The notes under the pieces are model-generated. The model saw nothing but the letters and a program-made list of their open reading frames with translations, ran no database searches and was not told the DNA's origin. The translations under genes were made by a program, and so were the position numbers. Positions 1 to 5,672 of a stretch of DNA of 9,269 nucleotides are shown piece by piece. The stretch is from Bacteroidia bacterium (GTDB lineage Bacteria; Bacteroidota; Bacteroidia; Bacteroidales; GCA-2748055), in the NCBI GenBank assembly GCA_004525825.1, contig SPBY01000086.1:1-9269 (forward strand), in the 5' to 3' direction. Every line of letters starts with the position of its first letter. The stretch's first letter is position 1.

Positions 1-1
1 A

Positions 2-148
2 TTGGACTACGAGAAGCACAGTTATCTCTTCATGTGTGCTAAAGCAGATTTCAGTGGCTATCACGCATTTGCTCGTAGCTATTCGCAACATCAGAAGAAT
101 GCCAGCGAGTATCAGAGAGCATTAAATAAGCGAAGAATATATAAGTAA
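2..148 (+). CDS. mltG: Endolytic murein transglycosylase MltG (YceG-like), C-terminal fragment
   Basis: The frame is open from the left edge and ends in TAA at 146-148, leaving 48 residues of a gene whose body lies outside the window. The fragment matches the end of the MltG/YceG family: a YLFMCAK strand followed by a GYHAFARSYSQH segment and then N-x3-Y, which parallels the family's YLYFVA...HxF...H-N-x-Y ending. MltG is an inner-membrane enzyme that cuts nascent glycan strands and is thought to set their length. The catalytic Glu lies upstream and cannot be checked. The gene converges on murB with 25 bases between the two stops, so two peptidoglycan genes lie tail to tail. The assignment rests on recognising a short but distinctive C-terminal pattern; only the length limits confidence. 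Confidence 0.8.
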   Translation: MDYEKHSYLFMCAKADFSGYHAFARSYSQHQKNASEYQRALNKRRIYK

Positions 149-173
149 ATTTCGTGGAGAATTCAAGGAGAAG

Positions 174-1187
174 CTAAACGACCTGAACTTCACGCTCCAG
201 CCTTACCCCTAATTTCTGGTCAACATCCTCCAGGATCTGTTCAGAGAAGTCGTAGATCTCCTGGCCGGTAGCACCACCGTAATTCACAATCACCAGTGGC
301 TGAGTGGGCCATGTACCCACATTTCCCACTCTAACATCTTTCCAGCCGGCCTTCTCTATGAGCCAGGCAGCCGGTATCTTAACCCGGTTCTCTTCCTCAG
401 GATAATAGGGTACATTGGGGTAGTCCACCCGGATGCAGTTATAGATGGCTCTGCCTACCATGGGATTCTTAAAGAAGCTGCCTCCATTTCCAAAGCGTTT
501 AGGGTCGGGCAGTTTGGAGTTCCTGATGTGGATAATGATATTTCGAAGGTCCGCGGGTGATTTTCCATTGGCTTCTGCAAAAGCGGACCGGACTTTCCCA
601 TAATCAAGGACCAGGCTGGGGGTTCTGTTGAGGCGAAATGTTACGTGGGTGATGATGTATCGGCCGCGACCTTCATTTTTGAACAGGCTGCTTCGGTAGC
701 CAAATTTGCAGGCCTTACTATCCAGTTTCACCACCATATTTTCTTCCAGGTCCCACGCTTCCAACCAGGCAAAGCTCTCTTTGAGTTCCACTCCGTAGGC
801 CCCGATGTTCTGAACGGGTGCAGATCCCACAGAACCCGGAATCAAAGAGAGGTTTTCAAGTCCATACCACCCCTTCTCAGTGGCATGCCGGACCCATTGA
901 TCCCAGTTTTCAGAAGCTCCCACGCGGATCAGTACCTGCTCACCATCATCTTCCACCACCTCGATCCCTTTCATAGCGGGATTGATCACCACTCCTTCAA
1001 AATCGTTCGTGAATAATATGTTACTCCCTTCCCCGATGACCAGACGTGGGAGTTCCCTGATTTCGTCCTGTTCCAGGATACCGTTCAAAGTTTCCGTAGA
1101 GGCTAACCTGCAGAACCAGGCTGCTTTGATATTGAGGCCAAAAGTATTCAGATTTTGCAGGGAATATTGTTTGTACAGATCAGTCAT
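174..1187 (-). CDS. murB: UDP-N-acetylenolpyruvoylglucosamine reductase (MurB, type I)
   Basis: MurB is the cytoplasmic FAD enzyme that uses NADPH to reduce UDP-GlcNAc-enolpyruvate to UDP-MurNAc, the second committed step of peptidoglycan synthesis. Counting from the first in-frame ATG (1256), the FAD-binding GEGSN is at 75-79, the substrate and FAD segment GLENLSLIPGSVGSAPVQN at 132-150, FGYR with the active-site Arg at 185-188, GGSFFKNP with the proton-donor Ser at 260, and the C-terminal LEREV with the catalytic Glu at 356. These correspond to E. coli R159, S229 and E325. The extra loop present in E. coli-type enzymes makes it type I. I prefer the ATG at 1187, which gives 337 residues (E. 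coli has 342) and about 13 residues before NTFG, as in relatives. ATGs at 1196 and 1256 are alternatives; the 1256 start adds an unconserved tail. The gene diverges from the glycosyltransferase and converges with mltG. Confidence 0.96.
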   Translation of the reverse strand: MTDLYKQYSLQNLNTFGLNIKAAWFCRLASTETLNGILEQDEIRELPRLVIGEGSNILFTNDFEGVVINPAMKGIEVVEDDGEQVLIRVGASENWDQWVRHATEKGWYGLENLSLIPGSVGSAPVQNIGAYGVELKESFAWLEAWDLEENMVVKLDSKACKFGYRSSLFKNEGRGRYIITHVTFRLNRTPSLVLDYGKVRSAFAEANGKSPADLRNIIIHIRNSKLPDPKRFGNGGSFFKNPMVGRAIYNCIRVDYPNVPYYPEEENRVKIPAAWLIEKAGWKDVRVGNVGTWPTQPLVIVNYGGATGQEIYDFSEQILEDVDQKLGVRLEREVQVV

Positions 1188-1282
1188 GAAATGCATCTTA
1201 TTGGGATCCCATAAATATAAGAATGATTTGTTCCGATGCCATGACTGGTTTTTCATATCTTTAAAACCATAGTTTATCAGCC
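1188..1282. promoter_or_regulatory. Divergent intergenic region between murB and the glycosyltransferase gene
   Basis: These roughly 95 bases separate two divergent starts and must hold the promoters for both unless transcription enters from elsewhere. On the plus strand TATCTTTA (1256-1263) is one base off the Bacteroidota -7 consensus TAnnTTTG and ends 19 bases before the TTG start. On the minus strand TATATTTA, a few bases upstream of the murB start codons, is a similar 7-of-8 match. Neither has a -33 TTG at the expected 19-21 base spacing, so both are weak candidates. No clear Shine-Dalgarno sequence or operator-like palindrome is visible. Confidence 0.3.
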
Positions 1283-2404
1283 TTGAAAAGAGTCTTCATA
1301 TGCGTGACCAATGACCTGGCCACTGACCAGAGGGTACATCGGGTGGCAAAATTACTGGCTGGTGAGGGCGTAGAAGTAATCTGTATCGGACGCATCTTAC
1401 GCCACAGTCCCGAGCCCGAAGAAGTCCCCTTTCAGATAATTCGTTTCAGGATGCAGTTTACCAGGGGTCCTCTATTTTATGCCTGTTACAACATGCGCTT
1501 GTGGCTGAAGCTTTTGTTTGCCAGGAAGCCGGATCTTTTAATCTCCAATGATCTGGATACTTTGCCTGCCTGCTTTACTGCCAGCAGGATCAGAAGGATC
1601 CCCCTGATCTATGACAGCCATGAACTGTTTACCCAGATGCCCGAACTTATCCAGCGAAAAGGCGTGCAGACAGTCTGGAAATGGATTGAAAGTGGCTTTT
1701 TACCAAGGATCAGGTATGCGGTGACAGTAAGTTATTCCATAGCCACCATCTACAGAAGGTTATACGGTACCCCTTTCAGGGTGGTAAGGAACATGCCGGA
1801 AAGAAAAAGTTGCCAAGCCCGGGAGGAAGCCAGACTGGGAAACCGCGAAGGTCAGATGATCATTTACCAGGGTGCACTGAATGTGGGCAGGGGGCTCGAG
1901 TTAATGATAGATGCCATGCAATATGTGGAAGAGGCGCGTTTTGTCATAGCCGGAACAGGGGACATCGATTTGGAACTAAAAGAGAGGGTGGACCTGAGAG
2001 GGGTGGGCGATCGAGTTGAGTTCGTGGGGAGATTGCTGCCTGGGGATCTCACAGCCCTGACCATGCAAGCCGATCTTGGAATATCACTGGAAGAGGACCG
2101 GGGATTGAATTACCGTTATGCCCTGCCCAATAAGCTGTTTGATTATATCCAGTGCCGTGTCCCGGTTCTCTGTTCGGCACTGCCGGAAATGGCAAGAATT
2201 GTTGAATCGTACGGAGTGGGTGTGGCAAGTGGAGAGAGGGATCCTGAAAAACTGGCAGGGATTATCAGGTATATGTTGAAAGAACGCTCTGGTGGTGCCT
2301 GGAAGGAAGCGCTGGACCGTGCTGCTGAGGAGCTATGCTGGGAAAAAGAATCCGTAGTCTATCGTGAATTGCTGAATGAATGTGGTGTGATTGACCACCG
2401 GTAA
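1283..2404 (+). CDS. Glycosyltransferase family 4 (GT-B fold)
   Basis: The 373-residue protein has the two-lobed layout of a GT-B enzyme and no obvious membrane segment. The N-terminal lobe opens with a beta strand and an NDLATDQRVHR segment (10-20), followed by SNDLDTLPA (88-96) and YDSHELF (110-116), all typical of Bacteroidota GT4 enzymes. The C-terminal nucleotide-sugar lobe begins near 190 with YQGALNVGRGLE (195-206), then VIAGTGD (221-227) and LPNKLFDYIQCRVPVL (281-296). That last segment is the EX7E-type donor-binding helix, here with Asp286 in place of the second Glu. Such enzymes transfer a sugar from a nucleotide donor, usually in exopolysaccharide or lipopolysaccharide assembly; donor and acceptor cannot be read from the sequence. 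The start is TTG at 1283: a stop at 1262-1264 closes the frame and there is no in-frame ATG near the conserved first strand. The thioredoxin gene follows 47 bases downstream with no clear promoter, so the two may be cotranscribed. Confidence 0.9.
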   Translation: MKRVFICVTNDLATDQRVHRVAKLLAGEGVEVICIGRILRHSPEPEEVPFQIIRFRMQFTRGPLFYACYNMRLWLKLLFARKPDLLISNDLDTLPACFTASRIRRIPLIYDSHELFTQMPELIQRKGVQTVWKWIESGFLPRIRYAVTVSYSIATIYRRLYGTPFRVVRNMPERKSCQAREEARLGNREGQMIIYQGALNVGRGLELMIDAMQYVEEARFVIAGTGDIDLELKERVDLRGVGDRVEFVGRLLPGDLTALTMQADLGISLEEDRGLNYRYALPNKLFDYIQCRVPVLCSALPEMARIVESYGVGVASGERDPEKLAGIIRYMLKERSGGAWKEALDRAAEELCWEKESVVYRELLNECGVIDHR

Positions 2405-2451
2405 TAACAAAAATCGCCTCATTCCGTTATACTCCTATATTCAAAAGCCAA

Positions 2452-3651
2452 ATGATGAGCATAGTAAAGACTAATGCCCTAATCCTTTTAATGTTTCTTT
2501 TTCCGGCAGTGATCAAATCGCAGGTCAAATTTATTGAAGTAAGCACCCTTCAGGAAATGGAAGCAGTGCAAAAAAAGGCTTCTGACCAGATGCTGATGTT
2601 GTTTGTGGATGTGTATGCCACCTGGTGCGGACCCTGTAAAATGATGGACCAGCAGGTGTATACAGATCCTGCAGTAGGTGATTTTATGAATGCCCGATTT
2701 GTAAGTGTACGCCTTGATGGAGAATGCGAATACGGAATGCAGTATGTGGCCGAGCAGCAATTGGAGGGTTATCCCACCATGTATATTTTCAGCGACAAGG
2801 GTGACCGGGTAAGTAAAATTGTGGGATTCACTCCGGCAGAAGAGCTGATAACCTCCCTTACATCTACCTCAGAAGGGTATCAGAAAGTAAAGAAGTACCG
2901 GGCCATGCATATACAGGGAACACTGGAAGCCGAAGCCTTTGCCGACTATATTGCTGTGGTTCGGGAGATGGGAAATCTGGAGGAGGCCGACAAACTGGCT
3001 GGTGAGTATATGGAAAAGGTCATGGAGCCCAAGCTTTCGGACAACGATATCAGGGTGGTGGCCTTCCACATGGACCTGGATGATGTCTGGTGGAGCACTT
3101 TTGCTTCTGATAAGGACCGTTTAAAGCGAATCCTGGGAGATGATTATCTGCCGGCCATGGAGGAAATCTATAACAAGACCTTAATAAAAGCAGTGGAAGA
3201 GGATCGCATCGATCTGATCAGCAAAATGGCCAACGATCTTTCTCCCCTGGTGGAGATAGAGACTGGTTCATGGGACCTGAGGTCCCTTCCTTTCATACAG
3301 TATTACTATTACTCCGAAAGGACCGAGGAATTGATCAAATATGTGGATCAGCGTTTTGAATCCGACCGGAAAGGTGATCACAGGTGGCTCTACGGGGCTG
3401 CTTCAAAGATCACCGATATGGATCAGCAGACCCTGACGGAGTCATTGCTTAAAAAGGAGGCCGAATGGTTTGGAGCATGCATTGAGCTGGAGGAGCATTT
3501 TGATTACTTCTTTTACCAGGGGATGGTGCTTTTCTTCCTGAAGAATCGTGAAGACGCAAAGAGATCCTTTCTGAAGGCAGAGTCGATGGCAAACACTCCG
3601 GAACAGCAGGAGCTGATAGCACAGGTTCTCGGCTTTGTCAACAACAGATAA
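2452..3651 (+). CDS. Exported thioredoxin-domain protein with uncharacterised C-terminal region
   Basis: The 399-residue protein starts with a signal peptide: a hydrophobic core at about 8-20 and likely cleavage before Gln24 in VIKSQ. This places it in the periplasm or on the outer envelope. A thioredoxin fold spans about 27-137. The redox motif WCGPC is at 58-62 (Cys59, Cys62) and the cis-proline is in GYPTM (Pro108), so it should be redox active. The spacing from WCGPCKMMDQQVYTDP to YPT resembles the Thioredoxin_7/DsbD C-terminal type. Residues 150-399 are acidic, rich in Trp and Tyr, look helical, and end in a TPR-like helix pair (about 355-395); I do not recognise a named domain. The partner is unknown; a disulfide reductase or isomerase acting on envelope proteins is an inference. 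ATG at 2452 is followed at once by a second ATG, and either could serve. It lies 47 bases after the glycosyltransferase stop. Confidence 0.85.
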   Translation: MMSIVKTNALILLMFLFPAVIKSQVKFIEVSTLQEMEAVQKKASDQMLMLFVDVYATWCGPCKMMDQQVYTDPAVGDFMNARFVSVRLDGECEYGMQYVAEQQLEGYPTMYIFSDKGDRVSKIVGFTPAEELITSLTSTSEGYQKVKKYRAMHIQGTLEAEAFADYIAVVREMGNLEEADKLAGEYMEKVMEPKLSDNDIRVVAFHMDLDDVWWSTFASDKDRLKRILGDDYLPAMEEIYNKTLIKAVEEDRIDLISKMANDLSPLVEIETGSWDLRSLPFIQYYYYSERTEELIKYVDQRFESDRKGDHRWLYGAASKITDMDQQTLTESLLKKEAEWFGACIELEEHFDYFFYQGMVLFFLKNREDAKRSFLKAESMANTPEQQELIAQVLGFVNNR

Positions 3652-3660
3652 TCGGGCGGT

Positions 3661-3692
3661 GTTGTGATTCTGAAGGGGAAGAGCTATTTTTG
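3661..3692 (+). promoter_or_regulatory. Bacteroidota-type primary sigma promoter for the lipoprotein gene
   Basis: A -33 element GTTG (3661-3664) is followed by a 20-base spacer and a -7 element TATTTTTG (3685-3692). This fits the known Bacteroidota consensus TTTG-N19-21-TAnnTTTG in every position except the first T. It lies wholly in the 69-base gap after the thioredoxin stop, and transcription would start about 20 bases before the ATG at 3721. The lipoprotein can therefore be expressed apart from the two genes upstream. Confidence 0.7.
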
Positions 3693-3720
3693 GATACCCT
3701 AATCACTAAACTGCTCTGCC

Positions 3721-4422
3721 ATGAAAATCAACTTAAGCCTTCCCCTGATACTCTTACTTTCTATTTTGGCCTCCTGCTCTGGAGGATCGGATGATCTAAT
3801 TAAATATGGTTTGAAAGGGAATGTAAAGGAGGTGAAGGAATTGCAATGCAATCCCACCTATGAAAATGAGCATTGGGTAGCAAGCTCCAATTGCGAGCCG
3901 GGCTACAGGCTGGTGGAGTTCGATTCAGAAGGTAATTATGTGCGTTCAATGACCATTGCTGATACAGGAGATACCCTGGCCATGACCATTGCAAGAAGAG
4001 AGAATGGAGAGTTAGTGGAGGAGATTTTCTATGGCAGGGAAAGCATGACACCCAAACATTCCAGGCTTGTGCCCATTTCCAGGACCATCCAGGACCGGGT
4101 CTCCGATAAACAGGTGAATTTTGAGATCTGGCAGAGTGATCAGTTGCGCTACGAGGGTGCCACCTATTTTGATTCCAAGGGAAGGGTGGACCGGCAGGTC
4201 CAGGTGGTCAACATGCGGGAGGTCATGGTTCACAATGTGTATGAAAAGGATCTTCTGGTAGAGATGTACCAGGAGGATACGAATGGAAACCGTTTAGCCA
4301 CCCAGCAATATGAATACGATGATTTTGATAAAAAGGGCAACTGGACCCTTCGTCTGGTCTATATAGGAGAAGAAAAGATCACCCCCGAGCTGGCCATCAC
4401 CCGGGTCATAGAATACCGATGA
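3721..4422 (+). CDS. Predicted surface lipoprotein with YD-like repeats
   Basis: This 233-residue protein has a type II signal peptide: hydrophobic stretch 5-17 and lipobox LASC with the lipidated cysteine at 19. The residues after it (SGGSDD, 20-25) include a small acidic patch similar to the lipoprotein export signals that send Bacteroidota lipoproteins to the cell surface. The mature part carries spaced D-x-x-G units: FDSEGN (67-72), FDSKGR (150-155), DTNGN (186-190) and FDKKGNW (202-208). These resemble the YD/RHS-like beta units of small Bacteroidota lipoproteins, as does the opening LKGNVKEVKE (31-40). Cys43 and Cys58 could form a disulfide. No catalytic motif is visible, so I assign no function. 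It has its own promoter and its stop lies 7 bases from that of the converging odhB gene. Confidence 0.75.
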   Translation: MKINLSLPLILLLSILASCSGGSDDLIKYGLKGNVKEVKELQCNPTYENEHWVASSNCEPGYRLVEFDSEGNYVRSMTIADTGDTLAMTIARRENGELVEEIFYGRESMTPKHSRLVPISRTIQDRVSDKQVNFEIWQSDQLRYEGATYFDSKGRVDRQVQVVNMREVMVHNVYEKDLLVEMYQEDTNGNRLATQQYEYDDFDKKGNWTLRLVYIGEEKITPELAITRVIEYR

Positions 4423-4429
4423 GGGAGTG

Positions 4430-5671
4430 TTAAATATCCAGTAAAAATTGTTCGGGCGACTGCTCTCCGAATATCATACGCGCCGGTTCTTCCAGCAGCT
4501 CTTTCACCGCAAGCAGAAAACTCACGGAATCTTTTCCATCAATTACCCTGTGGTCGTAGCTAAGCGCTATATACATCATGGGCCTGATCTCCACCTTGCC
4601 TTTGATAGCCACGGGCCTTTCCAAAATATTGTGCATTCCAAGGATCCCCGATTGAGGAGGGTTCAGAATGGGAGTGGAGAGCATGGATCCGTAAATGCCT
4701 CCATTGGAAATGGTAAAGGTTCCCCCGCTCATCTCCTCAATGCTGAGACGAGCTATCCGGGCCCTGCCTGCAAGATCGGCAATCTTCTTTTCGATATCGG
4801 CCAGGCTGAGTATTTCAGCGTTTTTGACCACAGGTACCATCAGGCCCTTATCGGTCTGAACGGCAATACCTATATCACAATATTTCGGTGAGACCACCTC
4901 TTCGCCATCCAGGTAGGAATTGACCGATGGGAACTGTTTCAATGCTTCGGTCACCGCTTTGGTGAAAAAGGACATGAACCCGATTTTAATCCCGTGTTTT
5001 GCCACAAATTGCTCCTGGTATTTTGCACGGATGGCCATGATGGCGCTCATATCCGCTTCGTTGAAGGTGGTGAGCATGGCGGTTTCGTTTCTCACTGCCA
5101 CCAGTCTTTCCGAAATTTTCTTTCGGAGCTGACTTACTTTCTTTCGTTCTTCATCCCGGGATGCTTCCTGCTGTCTTTGAAGAATACCTGAGGAAGCGCG
5201 GTGAGCTATGACCTGTTTCACATCGTTTGCGCTGATTTTTTTCAGGCCACTGACGATATCATCCACCGATAAGCCCTCTTTATCCATCATCTGTTTGGCC
5301 ACCGGAGTGGCTTTTACAGCCTCAAGTGATGATCTGGTTTCCGGAGTAGTAAGCGGTGCGGAATTAGTTGAGATAACCGCTGCGGCTGCCGGCGTGACCG
5401 TGTTCCTGGTTTGAGCAGGAGCATTGGGTACTTTCACGCTGGTGTCGATGGTGGCTACCACAACGCCTACCTGGAGAGTTTCCCCCTCTTTCACCAGGAT
5501 CTTAATTTGGCCTGCTTGTGTGGCTATCAAAGGTAAGGTGGCTTTTTCGGATTCAATTTCACCAATCTCCTGGTTTTTAGTAACCAGTGCGCCGTCCTCT
5601 ACAAACCAGGATGTCAGTTCTACTTCAGTAATGGATTCACCAGGACTGGGTATTTTAATCTCCAGGGCCAT
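4430..5671 (-). CDS. sucB: 2-oxoglutarate dehydrogenase E2, dihydrolipoyllysine succinyltransferase
   Basis: E2 forms the core of the cytoplasmic 2-oxoglutarate dehydrogenase complex and transfers the succinyl group from lipoamide to CoA. With the start at 5671 it has 413 residues. A single lipoyl domain (about 1-76) carries the lipoylated lysine in IESEKATL (Lys43; E. coli Lys44). A flexible Ala/Pro/Thr-rich linker covers about 80-118, a short peripheral subunit-binding domain about 120-156, and the catalytic domain about 175-413. The active site is SYDHRVIDGKD with His374 and Asp378, matching E. coli His375 and Asp379. The binding domain is unusual: the normal G-x-G-x-x-G-R loop is replaced by SGLKKIS. 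I chose the ATG at 5671 because the protein then begins MALEIKIPSPGESITEV, the usual family start, one base after the E1 stop. The upstream ATG at 5701 would overlap E1 and add ten unconserved residues. The one-base gap points to a single transcript and probable translational coupling. Confidence 0.96.
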   Translation of the reverse strand: MALEIKIPSPGESITEVELTSWFVEDGALVTKNQEIGEIESEKATLPLIATQAGQIKILVKEGETLQVGVVVATIDTSVKVPNAPAQTRNTVTPAAAAVISTNSAPLTTPETRSSLEAVKATPVAKQMMDKEGLSVDDIVSGLKKISANDVKQVIAHRASSGILQRQQEASRDEERKKVSQLRKKISERLVAVRNETAMLTTFNEADMSAIMAIRAKYQEQFVAKHGIKIGFMSFFTKAVTEALKQFPSVNSYLDGEEVVSPKYCDIGIAVQTDKGLMVPVVKNAEILSLADIEKKIADLAGRARIARLSIEEMSGGTFTISNGGIYGSMLSTPILNPPQSGILGMHNILERPVAIKGKVEIRPMMYIALSYDHRVIDGKDSVSFLLAVKELLEEPARMIFGEQSPEQFLLDI

Positions 5672-5672
5672 C

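Noticed and set aside
645..1016. 123-codon open frame on the plus strand opposite murB
   Set aside because: It lies antisense to a well-conserved gene, its translation resembles no known protein, and it has no promoter; it is a shadow of murB codon use.
1188..1256. Longer N-terminus for MurB from ATGs at 1196 or 1256
   Set aside because: The added residues are not seen in the family and would fill the divergent promoter region; the 1196 start remains possible.
4448..4891. 147-codon open frame on the plus strand opposite the E2 gene
   Set aside because: Antisense to the conserved catalytic domain of E2, with a composition typical of a shadow frame.
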